Shown here piece after piece: positions 22,046-33,778 of a stretch of DNA of 64,000 nucleotides (position 1 is the stretch's first letter; each line of letters starts with the position of its first letter). The notes under the pieces were generated by a model, which had not been told where the DNA came from, searched no databases, and saw only the letters and a program-made list of their open reading frames with translations. The DNA is from Hofstenia miamia (Eukaryota > Xenacoelomorpha > Acoela): assembly GCA_004352715.1 (NCBI GenBank), contig SCFE01000017.1:1861283-1925282 (forward strand), in the 5' to 3' direction. The translations under genes were made by a program, and so were the position numbers.

Positions 22046-22893
22046 CGCATTGTAATAAAACAAATCAAACTTTAATTCAACATCTTGTGTTCTACATAGA
22101 ATAAAATATATACTTTGCTAGCCTTTAAAAAACTTGCACTATCATCAAAATTGATGATTATTTGTTTTAAACTAAAAATATGTTGTTGATAAAATTTTAA
22201 ACAAACACTTTTATAGTTAACTGAATACAGCATCAATGATTTAGTAGGAACGTTTATTTAAAACAATTGTTAATGTAACATGCTCGCGATTGAGATGAGT
22301 GAATAACCCACTTGAATGTAAGTTGTAAATTACCTGGCTTTCTCGAACACGACTATGCAAGTTTCAATTACTAATGAAGCGTCAAATATATCAATCCAAG
22401 CAACATTATATCAATGTTGCCGTCTTTGGAAGGTCCTGCCAATTATACCCCAAGACAAGGAAAATTTTAATCAAATAATATTAATATAATACAAGGCTGC
22501 CAATGCAAAATATGATTTCATACTACAAAAGCATGCTCTTAAGCCTTTAAATCCCTGTTAATTTTATGATAAGTCCAATTTTAAACTAATAATAAAGATC
22601 ATTCTAAGAAAGAAAAAACAATCAACAATTCACTTTTACGGTTTTTGTTATATTTGTAATTGCGTTACTTTCCCTGATTTATGACGGTAAGTAAACAGGT
22701 CATTAAAATTAAAAAGAAATTCCTTAAGATTACTTATAGTCGCCTAAATAGTATAATTTTCCGCATTGGCCATACCATAACTGAATATTATAGCATCGTC
22801 AGTCGTCACTGGGTGACTGCTATTAAGCATCGCACGCTAACTCTAATTTATTGATTGAACAACGACAATATATACAACAAAGAAATAAATAAT
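22046..22893. other. Upstream region of TLC copy A, no gene seen
   Basis: AT-rich, with no ORF or repeat that I can support. It could hold distal promoter or a 5' non-coding exon. Confidence 0.45.
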
Positions 22894-24206
22894 TTTCAAC
22901 AAAAAACAAGTTAAAACAAAACACTCGCTATGATATCGGCCGATGAAACCCTCACAGATGCAACAATATCAATATTGCATAATTGTTAACAAATACGATG
23001 TTCATCTAATCATATGTGTTTCTGTGTTTTTCATCATAAAAATATAAGAATAATAATTTATTAAGATCAATGGTTATAAATTAACACTAAAAAATTCACA
23101 AAATTTTCTTACCCCGGAAAGAACCTGAAAACCGGGATACTTTACATTAAGAACACCAGTGCTGGAGAAACCTTGAAAAGTGGGAGTTTTGGCAGGCCTG
23201 TTAACATCTTAGGCAAATCAAGCATTAGAACATTATGCGTCAACAATTTTCTGATTCATCCTTTACTTAGAAATTTCTGGACATGTTTCTCTTAATATTT
23301 TATTTTCATATTCATATAAGGCCTGCTTAGATGTTTCATTATATTTACAAATGCAAACGTGTATCTAATTAGGCGCAATAAGAAACTAGGTGCTTTGACT
23401 GCACGTTCAAAAGAATGTTTTGGTTTGCTTATACGGATGAAATTGAGAAGTTACTAATGTTTTCTCAATCCAAATTAATTTGAAAAACTTAACATGTCTT
23501 AACTTATTTGATAGTTTAATGTTTTGGCAACAAGGTAAAATGTGTGAATNTTTCAACAAAAAACAAGTTAAAACAAAACACTCGCTATGATATCGGCCGA
23601 TGAAACCCTCACAGATGCAACAATATCAATATTGCATAATTGTTAACAAATACGATGTTCATCTAATCATATGTGTTTCTGTGTTTTTCATCATAAAAAT
23701 ATAAGAATAATAATTTATTAAGATCAATGGTTATAAATTAACACTAAAAAATTCACAAAATTTTCTTACCCCGGAAAGAACCTGAAAACCGGGATACTTT
23801 ACATTAAGAACACCAGTGCTGGAGAAACCTTGAAAAGTGGGAGTTTTGGCAGGCCTGTTAACATCTTAGGCAAATCAAGCATTAGAACATTATGCGTCAA
23901 CAATTTTCTGATTCATCCTTTACTTAGAAATTTCTGGACATGTTTCTCTTAATATTTTATTTTCATATTCATATAAGGCCTGCTTAGATGTTTCATTATA
24001 TTTACAAATGCAAACGTGTATCTAATTAGGCGCAATAAGAAACTAGGTGCTTTGACTGCACGTTCAAAAGAATGTTTTGGTTTGCTTATACGGATGAAAT
24101 TGAGAAGTTACTAATGTTTTCTCAATCCAAATTAATTTGAAAAACTTAACATGTCTTAACTTATTTGATAGTTTAATGTTTTGGCAACAAGGTAAAATGT
24201 GTGAAT
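22894..24206. repeat. 656-base direct duplication around one N (likely assembly duplicate)
   Basis: Bases 22,894-23,549 recur at 23,551-24,206 with no difference that I could find, and the units are separated by a single N at 23,550. An exact tandem copy joined by one N is what a scaffolder leaves when overlapping contig ends are not merged. The unit itself shows no gene. Confidence 0.85.
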
Positions 24207-25091
24207 AGAATGACAAGCTACAAAGTTTTCTGGTGGTCTTCAGTTTCTCGATAAAAATGAAAAACTAGTTAATTATGTGTGAAATATACATTCAACCATT
24301 CAAAGAAGAAGCGGTGGCACAATTCACAAAAGCAAGTGGCGGCAGGGAATTTCAAATTCACGTCAATGATTGCGACATAAGATGCATATGAGTAAGTTGC
24401 AAGTATAAGATGATGGGATTTGAGGCACACACTCAATCATCAAGAGAGCGGAACTTTATACAATTTTGGGAATCCTTCTGAGCAATGAAATAATTACATT
24501 TATATACTACTAGTGCAAGGCTTTATTAAAAAACTTCAAGAAATACAAAAGTTAATGAATTTTTTACAATTGGAAGAAAAACATAGCAAAAATCTTCTAC
24601 AACTAAGACTTTAGTATTCAGATATACAGCATTTTTTCACTATTTTATACATATTCTTTTCAGAACTTCTGGATTTCCAAAAAGTTAAATTCATTCTTTA
24701 AAATGATAAAATTATAGTACATTGAAACGCATTCTCAGTAGAATTGGAAATCAATGTAAATGATAAAGGAATACGTTAGCACCCAACTAGTAGCAGTACA
24801 GTTATAATTAACCTGATTGCATATTTTTGAACCCTTTAAAATTTTTCTAGTTCATGTTTCGTGAAAATTCAAAGAAAAATACTTGATACAAAATAAACAG
24901 TAGCGGGCCCGTGGCTATATTTTTAGGTGTGAATAATCTTCAGTCTTCAATCATCTTCATGTAGTGAATACTAGCCAATTGGAAGTCATTATATATTGGA
25001 CCTTGAAAATAACGGTTTGCATAGTGCAGAAATGAGACATTATGCAAGTTTTCCTGATCTATTTACTAAATTTCAATTAGTGATCGTATAT
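24207..25091. other. AT-rich spacer
   Basis: No supported gene. CAGTAGCGGGCCCGTGGC near 24,898 looks like the start of a hAT-type MITE, but no partner end was found. Confidence 0.45.
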
Positions 25092-25800
25092 TTAATAATA
25101 ATAATAATAATCAATGACTTTATTTAGCCGCTGAAGACATACACAACAAAAAATAAAAACAAGTCCAGTTTTACGGCAGCGAGGACAGTCACAGGAGATG
25201 AAATAGGAGCAAATGGAAAAGTAGGCAAAGTTGGAGAAGGGCTCAGCAAAGAGGAAAGCCATCAAAGATTTCTTGAAGCTCGGTGGCGGGGAAAAGAAAT
25301 CAATCGCTGTTGGAGGGTTGCGAGTCAAGATGTAATTAGCAGTAGTACAAGTACGATTGAAAAACGAGTGAAGGGTGCAATGTTTCTTTGTACGACGAAT
25401 GGAGAAGGTGACAACATCATCAGAGCGAGTGCAGCACGAATTAGAGAACTTAATGAAATCAAAAGGATCAAGATCCAATTTGCGAGTCAGTGGTCGATTG
25501 AACAGAAGGAGATCACAGGCATGGAAGTAGAGTGACAGCGGGAGAGTGGAGAATTTCAGCAGAGCGTCTTTATAGTCCAAAGAGGAAATCCATTTGAAAG
25601 CGCGTTTCTGGAAAAGTTCCATGGAGTGGAACAAAGCACGAGAGGGCCACCAACAAGGAGACGCGTAGAGAAGAATGGCGCGAGGAATGGACTTGAACAA
25701 AGAGAGCTTCACAGCGGATGAGGTATTAAAAGGAACATTACGGAACAGGGCGAATAGCGAGGAATTAGCTTTGGAGAGACTCAAAGACACATGTCCAGTC
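25092..25800 (-). pseudogene. 5'-truncated LINE (copy 2), intact C-terminal ORF
   Basis: A 232-codon minus-strand frame (25,790-25,092) corresponds to the C-terminal domain of the LINE at 15.1-17.6 kb: LSKANSSLFALFRNVPF, FQKRAFKWISSL, THSFF-type blocks, and CSYFISCDCPRCRKTG with a C-x-C-xx-C cluster near the end. The insertion is truncated just beyond 25,790, where family homology stops, and ends in a (TTA)n tail at 25,092-25,111. The frame is open through the whole remnant, so the insertion is younger than copy 1. Confidence 0.75.
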
Positions 25801-26979
25801 CAATTTACAAATTTTGTCTACATGGTTCTTGTTAATGCTCTATGATTGTTGAACTGTTATGAAAACTTAAAGTCAGTTAATATTATAGTATTTAGGACCG
25901 CGCCCGTCCTGACTCAAAGTGATCGTGATCAGTTGGTTTTCAACTTCGTTTGAATACATTGATTGATTCAACTGTTAAATTACACAATAAAAAAAGTGTA
26001 TGCTAATGTTAACAACCGATTTAAGTTGTCTATTATTTGTAAAATAAATAAGTAAGCGCATCATTTGAACCATGAACTTTGAATTTACTATGTTTCAATG
26101 ATGTATTCATTATTGGTCTTGAAGGGAGTTTGTAATGAATGTAAATGCTGTTTGTAAATAAAACAGAAATTGAGGCCTAATCGAATCACTGGTGTTTAGA
26201 TACGAATTGCGGAATTATTAGCAAAATTATTAAGTGAACATTTGAAGAGAAGCTTATCTCAAATCTGTCCATAAAGATGCAAGGAAGGTTCCTTAAAATT
26301 ATGCTCTTTAGGATTGGTCTTTCATATATTTTGTAAAAGTAACAATCTTGAAGTGAACATCTTTGTGTTTGTAGTAATTTTTTATCGATTCATTAACGAC
26401 TTCAAGTATGTTAAGACAGCTTTCCTGAGCTGAACTAATAATATTATTGACTTGATACCAAGCTTATTTTATAGAAGGGGATCTTTCTGTTCCATTCTTA
26501 AGGATTCCCACTGCCTGCAAGCATTTCACTATAGTGAAAAATTATATTAATTTTCCAGGTTTACTTCTGTTCGTTGAAGAGTTCAAGATATCATCTAATA
26601 GCATTAACTACCTCAGTAGAGATTATACATTTTTGTGACAATAGACCTCTGATAACAAAAAGATATTTAACCTAGAGAAGCTTACTTGTAAATGCTTCCG
26701 CGTCAGCAAATATCGATTGCTTCACTGTCAAAACTCTATGTGAACGATGGAGGTTCATCTATATATGATTTTGGACTAACAATATGTGTTCATATCAAAA
26801 GTTTGCGAAAATGTAGACCTCATTTCGTAAAATGAAGCCTATTATTTATTTTTTTACCTTCTAAAAAAATTAAACTATAAAATTCATTATTTATATCTTG
26901 CTTAACCTATGCTTCGTGAACATTGGTTTCCTAATTTGGAAGACATGCATTGTTTCGAACGATTCCACTAGATGTGTCC
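25801..26979. other. AT-rich spacer
   Basis: No supported gene, RNA or clear repeat. Confidence 0.5.
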
Positions 26980-27130
26980 AAGTTATTTCAGTGGGAGTTT
27001 TTGTAATTATGAAGGCATTAAGATTGAGATCAGCATAAGTCTTCAGCAAAAATCATGCGTCCGCATAAGTATTGTACACAAACGCATGCGAGTCAGTATA
27101 AGTCATGAAGTATGTGAAAAGTCATTTTCC
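26980..27130. repeat. Direct repeat, left copy (partner 28,451-28,595)
   Basis: Both copies run from AAGTTATTTCAGTGG to GTCATTTTC and share internal GCATAAGT and GTCAGTAT blocks. Identity is roughly three quarters to four fifths by eye with small indels. They bracket the LINE endonuclease fragment. Confidence 0.65.
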
Positions 27131-27257
27131 TACATGATATGCCAAACATGAAAAAAATAAGTATGATAAGAGATTCAATAATACTTCTATTAGCCCAAGA
27201 TTGCTTCTAAGTATCAAAAACATTGTTAATACCGTTTGTTAGCAAAAACTATGTTCA

Positions 27258-28180
27258 ATGCTACTAATCATAGGCGGCATTGAATCAAACACTGGGCCCA
27301 CCTTGCCAAATGTATATACCTATGAAAAATACTGCCATAAAATGCTTCGTTGCAACAACTGTATAAAATATGAGCATTTAAACTTTCAAAATCTTGCAAA
27401 TAAGTACTTTACATTAAAATCCTTTAATAATATAATAGGTCCAAACTCAATTCTGGGTCTTTCTAAAACATGGCTCCTTGATTCAGGTCCGGACACAATT
27501 TGGAAACCACTAGATTACACAATATTCCGATGTGATAGAAATTTGTTCTTATCTAACAAATCTAAAGGAGGCAGGGTTCCTATCAGTGGCGTACGCAGGG
27601 GGGCATGGTGGAATGTCGCCCCGTCAGGCTTCCAAATTTGATTCTGACTGGATAAATCAAAAAAATTTTCGTAAAAAATTGAAAAATTTGAAATCTAGGA
27701 TCGTGAAATGCATTTTTTAGGGTCTATTTTCTCAATATTTTCGAAAATTTTCCAATTGGGTAATGACGATAATGTCCCCCGTCAGAAAATCTTGCGTACG
27801 CCCCTGGTTCCTATTTTAATTTCAGAACGCTTTCGGCCAATATATAAGCAGACATACGCACTTAGGATTGAGCTAAGTATTCCTACATAACAAGAGTCAA
27901 AAGCAGTTTCTAACTTTCTCAAACAAATGTATGTTGAAATATTTCATTCAACAAAATTTAAAATGAAATACGGAAATGTGTATTAGAAAACAAACAAATT
28001 CTGGCAATGAAAGAGAGCAACTAAATTTATTTCCAAATTCAGTTGACTTATGTAGCATTACTAATAGCACTTCGACTCTAATTGATTATTTTTTGTTAAC
28101 AATGCTAATGATTTTAAATATTTAGGCAGTGAATGTCCTTTCTCTGATCATTGATTATTACGTGCATTCTTTTTATAGAA
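27258..28180 (+). pseudogene. LINE ORF2 N-terminal endonuclease, split by a MITE
   Basis: The start reads LLIIGGIESNTGPTLPN, then ILGLSKTWLLDSG (degenerate ETWL), DYTIFRCDR and SNKSKGG. A 223-base MITE interrupts it at 27,584; the homologous frame resumes at 27,815 (ISERFRPIYKQTYALRIE). Later, STLIDYFL and a broken PFSDH block (about 28,070-28,155) mark the endonuclease C-terminus. No RT follows, so the 3' half is missing. The opening block resembles the DxExNPGP 2A-like motif known at the N-terminus of some non-LTR elements. Confidence 0.7.
27584..27806. mobile_element. 223-bp hAT-type MITE with perfect 8-bp target duplication
   Basis: The left end CAGTGGCGTACGCAGGGG and right end CTTGCGTACGCCCCTG form terminal inverted repeats. 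The flanks GTTCCTAT at 27,576-27,583 and 27,807-27,814 are identical. An 8-base duplication and CAG...CTG ends fit the hAT superfamily. It has no coding capacity. It lies inside a LINE frame that continues on both sides, so it inserted after the LINE. Confidence 0.9.
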
Positions 28181-28450
28181 TTGAAATAAACAAAGCAAAA
28201 GCGAAGGAAAGAAATTCATGAAAAATACACCCTCTTATAAAAATATCATAGAAATGAATTATCTAAAGAAAATTTGATTAAAGTCATATTATTCAAAGAA
28301 AACATTATTATATATTAATATATGTAAATAATTGCGCTAAATATAGTTTTCGCGTATTTATGCTGGAGATGTAAAATTCCGTTATTTATACTGGTGCAAC
28401 AAGCTATGGTAAAAAAATACCTAGTGAAATGCATTAAAATACATTTCTCA

Positions 28451-28595
28451 AAGTTATTTCAGTGGAAGCTTTTGCAATTTTTAAGACATTACGTTAGAGG
28501 TCAGCATAAGTCATTAAAAGAAGTCATGCATAAGTATATTACAAAAACGCATGTGAGTCAGTATCAGCCATGAGGTTTGTAAAAAGTCATTTTCA
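28451..28595. repeat. Direct repeat, right copy
   Basis: Partner of 26,980-27,130, in the same orientation. Confidence 0.65.
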
Positions 28596-28671
28596 GGCAC
28601 TTAAGAATACTTTGATTTATTAAATTGATACATATTGTATAAAAAACGTGTAATAATCAAAGAAAATATTC

Positions 28672-28676
28672 ATATA

Positions 28677-28715
<39 letters not shown>
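28672..28715. repeat. (TA)n microsatellite
   Basis: About 22 TA units with a single G interruption near 28,682. Confidence 0.9.
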
Positions 28716-28717
<2 letters not shown>

Positions 28718-29338
28718 TAGCATCATTAGGGTTAGTATAGTCATACTAGAAAAATAAGATGAGATTCTAACAGACTAGCATCTACTATTGAATACGCAGA
28801 AAAATTCCATTCACCAAATTTAGATACACAAGCAATGTGAGAAAATAGCTAGTCACTTTCGGCAAATTTTTATAATAATTTCCAATGATCAAAAATACAA
28901 TAGTGCATAGTTCTATTACATGTAACAGCGTGAGAGCAGAGGAATTAGAATTAACATGGCAATGACTGCAGGAGTGATACAAATAATCAGTCATCAAAAC
29001 TACCTCTGGTAATTGAACATGAATTAGCTAGACTTCAGAGAAAAGTGAGTTCATGCGTCTGGGATAGAATCCGTTCTGGATAATACTCCTTTGCATGACC
29101 TCCCTCTTCTACCAATTAGATCTAGCTAGACATGATCATCCAATTAAATCATCAAATTTAATAATAAGCAGCAGAATAAACCTTCTAACGTTTTATTAAA
29201 GTGATTGTGCACAGTAATGTCCTACTAATACAAAATGGTTGATTAAGCATATCTAAATATTTACAATGACCAGAACTAAAAATAATATTTACAATGACGT
29301 GTACGTCCAGCATGACAACAATTAAATCAGCTATTCCA
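28716..29338. other. Spacer or 3' end of the Ty3/gypsy element
   Basis: This should hold the element's 3' non-coding part and possibly its 3' LTR, but with the 5' end missing there is no second LTR to compare, so no boundary can be set. Confidence 0.4.
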
Positions 29339-30259
29339 CTACTGCTTCTGATGATGCCACCCACCGAATGCAGTACTTATCACAAAATTGTAGCAGCAAA
29401 GAGTTTTTAGTGTGATGGCTGCTGTAGTAATTACTCTCAACTGAGGTTTTCCCATAAGTAGAATGTTGTGAATAGGTTTTCTGGTTTCTTCAGATAGGTT
29501 GTGGTTGTTAATGTATCTATTATGGCAAGTGAGTTCATTTTGATGAGTTCTATGGTCGAAATTTTTCCTGGAGCAAAGTCTATTGGGGTTATGCATATTT
29601 GATTTTTGTTGTCCAGGATAGTTTCATCCATGAGTAGATATTGTTCCTCTGCTCTGATCCATGTTGACTGAGAGATGACCTCTGTGTTTGACAGCTTTTC
29701 ATTCATGATTTGATTGATTTTTGTTTGAATGGTGAGTTATAGTAAGATCAATGATTCTTCTTTGAGAGTGAGATAGTTGTTTTCAATTTTAAGTTGATCC
29801 CTCATATAGGTTTGAAGTTTCTATGGATGTTAGTTGTATCTTGTGTTATGTCAACTATGCTATAAGTGATTTCTGGGTAAGAGCTGTGAAGGTATTGGAA
29901 GAGATTTTGTTTTTCTCTTTTATGTGTTGAGAAGCATTGTGAGTGATGGCTGCTGGAAGTTGATGCTGATTCTGTTGAGAACAGTTGTAAGATACTGCAG
30001 TTGATTGGAATTTGCAATTTAGATGAGGAAGCATCCACTCTTTTGCATTGTTGAGAGTGAGATGACAATCTAGTTGCTCAGCATTGGTAGCTGAGAGTGA
30101 TCTGCAGCTAGAAATGTCTGAGGTTGATTCAAGTACATTGTAGGTGCGTGAGAGTGACCTGCAAGCAGATACAGACGTAGACTTGATACTATGCTGATTG
30201 GAGGTGCTTCTGCGGGTTGACCTTCTTGGAGTGATCAAAACTGCTTTCCATTTCACCAT
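29339..30259 (-). pseudogene. Third ORF of the gypsy-like element, unrecognised
   Basis: Frames 30,259-29,855, 29,706-29,437 and 29,596-29,339 lie downstream of integrase in the element's sense direction and look like one frameshifted product. It is Ser/Thr/Asn/Gln-rich at first (STRRSTSNQHSIKS). The final part (ITTAAITLKTLCCYNFVIST) could be weakly membrane-associated. The position is where an env-like ORF would sit in some gypsy lineages, but I see no diagnostic motif. Confidence 0.35.
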
Positions 30260-30309
30260 GACAGTTATCTAAAGGCAAAGAAGCTGTTAATTTCCCATTC
30301 TTTATAATT

Positions 30310-31721
30310 AATGTTATATTTAGCAATATGTTTAGGTTGTGTGCACATTCAGTTTAGAGAAGAAATTTTACATTTATATTCATCTTCAAAAGAGTCCTCT
30401 TCAAATACTGAGGTAATGTAATATTTATTGTTTTTGTTTTGTATTAACTCGAATTTATTTAGGTTGTTGATTTTCACATGTTCAATGTTATGAGGTATTC
30501 TTTTGATGTCTTGGAAGTGGGTAATTTTTCCATTCTCTAGTTCATAATTATTGTGTGTAAGACATTTTTGATAGAATTTGGACCATCCCAGTGGAATGCA
30601 ATTTTACATACTGTTTTTTGTCAGTGACTGCACCAGGCATATAGATGTACACCTTGTCTCCAGGTTTGTGATGCTCTCCATATATTTTTCGGTTAAAGTA
30701 GCATTGTTGGCATATAGTGCTTTTCTTGGTATTTGTGCACATAGTTTCATGTGTGAGATTTAACTCTTTGATGAGTTCATTCATGTCACCATTATCAATA
30801 GTGTTCCAGTAAACCTTGAACATCATTGATACAGGTGTTGGGGCCTTCTGGCTATACATAGCTTTGAATTGAGAGATTTTTGTTGTAGCATGTGTGGAAG
30901 TGTTGTAAAATTTGTTGCCAGTTTTTTCCACCAACATGAGCAGTTATTGTACACATAAGTTTGAGTAGAGTTTGGTTAATGTGCTCTACAGCTCTATAAC
31001 TCGTGGATGGTTGACTGTTATATGTATATGCAGAATTTCCAATTTTTTAGTGAGTTTGGAAGAGTTGATTTTCAAATTGCTTTCCTTTGTCTGGAATGAG
31101 TTGTTGCATGGGACCAAATATGCATATCCCCTCATTAAGGATGGCATCAGCAGCTGTTTGTACATTTATATTATGAAGAGGTATCATTTTGCAGTACTTG
31201 GTGAAATTATCTACCATAACAAGTATGTATGTGTAGCCTTCTTTATGCTTTGATAATTGCTCTATATTGGCGTTTACTATTTGATTATTAAAATCAGCTT
31301 TGATTTTTTGAGCTCTGTTCATTTTCCTGGAAAGCAGTTGTTGTTCATTAGTATACAGGACTGACATTTGTGTATTATATCTTCTATTGTGCAGCATAGA
31401 AATGTTGTAATGAAGTTTTCATGGGACTGTGATTTCAGTTTGGTAGACTCCCATATGACCCTGTTTGTGAATTTTCTTTACCACATTACATTTATGGTAC
31501 TCAGGCATTGCTATCAGATATCATGTTACAAAGCTGGCATATAATATTCCAGTTTCTGTGAGTTTCCATTTATGTTTGTGATAATAGCATGTCACCATGC
31601 TGTCCAAGTCATTAATTTTTTCCAATATTTGCTTAAAGACTACATCATTGCATTGTGCTATAGCTATCTTGGTTGCAGTGATTTCCTCTTTTATCATGAT
31701 AGACAATATGGGAAGAATCAA
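30310..31721 (-). pseudogene. Ty3/gypsy integrase
   Basis: Frame 31,721-31,521 is the segment before the zinc domain. Frame 31,397-31,047 holds the core: EGYTYILVMVDNFTKYCKMI (second D in the VD-FTKY block), GICIFGPMQQLIPDKGKQFE (normally SDKG-QFE, first residue altered). Frame 30,937-30,548 is the C-terminal part (CQQCYFNRKIYGEHHKPGDK), with the 'NNYELENGKI' end in another frame. The zinc domain and D,D-E core are interrupted, so it is inactive. Confidence 0.75.
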
Positions 31722-31991
31722 GTGTCCATTTCTATCAATATTGATATTGGGTAATTCCTCAAACTAACAAGACAATATGAAATTAAACTCTTTTGGTCTT
31801 CTGTTCTTTCTTTAGTTCAAATTGGTATTGTGATAGGGTGGTTGATATATCTGTGTTTGTATGGAGTCTTCACTTTGCAGTATTGGATTGAGAAGTTAAA
31901 ATCATTAAGATACTCAATCCACCTTGCAGTGATATTCAATCAATCACCAGATTATTTTTTCAATAACATAGGCTGCTGTTGTCAGTTCACA

Positions 31992-32246
31992 TTATGAATG
32001 TTTTTCACCAATCAGAAAACTTCGAAATTTTTTAAGAGATTCTACTAGAGCCAGTTTAGTAGCCTTGTAGTTGAGTTCACTGTTTTTCAATTTATGACTA
32101 AGCCATTGTATCAGCTTTTCTTGTCCATCCTGGATTTGGCTTAATGTTGTGCCAATGGTGATGATACTAGCATCACATTCTAGGATATATGTATCAGTTG
32201 TTGTCAAAGAGTTGAGTGACTTAATGGTTTTCATCTCAGCTTTCAA
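31992..32246 (-). pseudogene. Ty3/gypsy RNase H
   Basis: An 84-codon frame with YILECDASIITIGTTLSQ (first catalytic Asp in the D-AS block), EKLIQWLSHKLKNSELNYKA (catalytic Glu and 'E-NY') and FRSFLIGEKHS (the family has 'FR-yL-G'). It is cut by a stop soon after this block. Confidence 0.75.
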
Positions 32247-32489
32247 TTTATTTAGCTATTTGGTGTTTCCATGTGCAAATGAATTCTTTGTTCTTTTTTA
32301 ATAGACTGCATATATTAACAGTTTTTTGGCAAGATTGGGAATGAATATGTGGTAATAATTGAGAAAACCCAATATGTGTTGTATGTCCTTATTGCATGGT
32401 GGAAAGATCTTGTTAACTAGTTGTTCTGCATTATCCTTGATTGTGATGTTCCCTGCAGTAATGAATGGCCAAAAAATGTAACATTCAGG

Positions 32490-33050
32490 TTAGTATTGCT
32501 GCATTTTTTTGAATTGATATGCAGCATGTATGTTGACTTTTGCTTTTTGGTTTAGGATGTCATCTATGTAGGCCACAATGACATTTTCAAGTTTGTATCT
32601 GCCATTTAGTAAAATTTTTAATACATAGCATTGGAATATGGCAGGAGTTTTGCAGAGGCTGAAGACCATGTACAGCCATTCAAGTAGTCCATATGGTGTC
32701 ATGAAGTCTGTTTTTTTATGTATGCTGGGTGCATAGATCAAGAGTTGGAAAGAGTTTAAATTTGGCTGCATCATAGAGGATGTCATCAACTCTAGGAATA
32801 TGGTAAGCATCCTTTTTGTTATTTTGTTTAGCTGCCTGAAATCAATGCATAGATGATTTTTTCTCCTTGCATAATAAATACTGTGGGAGATGTGTACAGG
32901 CTTTTACTACAACATATTATTCCATTGTTTAGTAGTTTGGATATCATTTTGGCATATTATTCCTGTAGTTGAGGTGGTACACAATGACAGTGTTGTCTAA
33001 TTAATTTGTAAGACGCGGTTTTGATTTTGTGTTCAACTCCAATGGCCTTA
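32490..33050 (-). pseudogene. Ty3/gypsy reverse transcriptase
   Basis: The start reads HCHCVPPQLQE and LLNNGIICCSKSLYTSPTVF (RT fingers), then, after stops, frame 32,810-32,490 with FSLCKTPAIFQCYVLKILL and VIVAYIDDILNQ. The YIDD catalytic pair is kept. The domain is broken by stops and at least one frameshift. Confidence 0.75.
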
Positions 33051-33069
33051 CAATGATTTAAATTTAGAA

Positions 33070-33778
33070 CAATTCTTCATAGCGAAAATTAAAACAATAG
33101 TTTCTGGAGTTAGGTATCTTTATCATCTCAGAAATATTTCAAATACGCACCACAAACAATCAATAAATGCACTCTGCCTTTCACACTTTCAATATTGCTA
33201 ATTCCTCTTTACAAATATTAATTCAAAACCTCGCATCCTCATGTCTAAAACTTTTAATTGGTCCCTTAAAATACTCAAATTTGCACAAAAACATGACAAT
33301 GCATCCGATTACCGATTAAAATACAAAATATTATCTTCTTATTTTCAAATTCAAATGCATATGTTATCAATATTATTTAAATTCAAATTTGGCCATGCCG
33401 CAATTTCGTTTTTAAAGAGTACATTAAATTAAATGAACGTTCTCAAACATTTTTATGCTTGGATAAACATTCTAATAGTTTTCACCACACAGCAACTCAA
33501 TTATGGAATAACTTAAATAAATAAATTAAATTTGAAAAAAAATTACAAAAAATTCAGAAAGAAATTGCGAACATTCCTCTTTAATAAACAATGCCTACTT
33601 AGCGACAATAATACCCTACATTCATTTGAAAATTTTGTATAAAATGCACACACACAACACACACACACATTTTAATATTATATATATTTATTATTTTTTT
33701 TGTAAATAGCTTTTTGTAGTTTTGTAGTTTATAGTTTTTGTAGTAGTTTATTGTAGCAATAAATTCCTTTATTTTAAA
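33070..33778 (+). pseudogene. LINE ORF2 3' fragment and 3' UTR
   Basis: Broken frames give ILKFAQKHDNASDYRLK, then MLSILFKFKFGHAAI, and near 33,480-33,560 the LINE C-terminal 'ATQLWN-L-' block. An AATAAA lies at about 33,757 close to the gap, and a short (CA)n run at 33,642-33,670. It abuts the truncated gypsy element on the left and an assembly gap on the right. Confidence 0.5.

Larger units (their letters stand above)
29339..33060 (-). mobile_element. Ty3/gypsy LTR retrotransposon, 5'-truncated and decayed
   Basis: Minus-strand order is RT, RNase H, integrase, then a third ORF, the pol order of Ty3/gypsy elements (Ty1/copia has integrase first). Gag and protease are absent: the element stops at about 33,060, where unrelated LINE sequence begins. 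Stops and frameshifts occur in every domain. No LTR could be delimited. Confidence 0.8.

Noticed and set aside
28716-29338. Possible solo or 3' LTR of the gypsy element
   Set aside because: No second copy in the window to confirm it and no convincing TG...CA boundaries.
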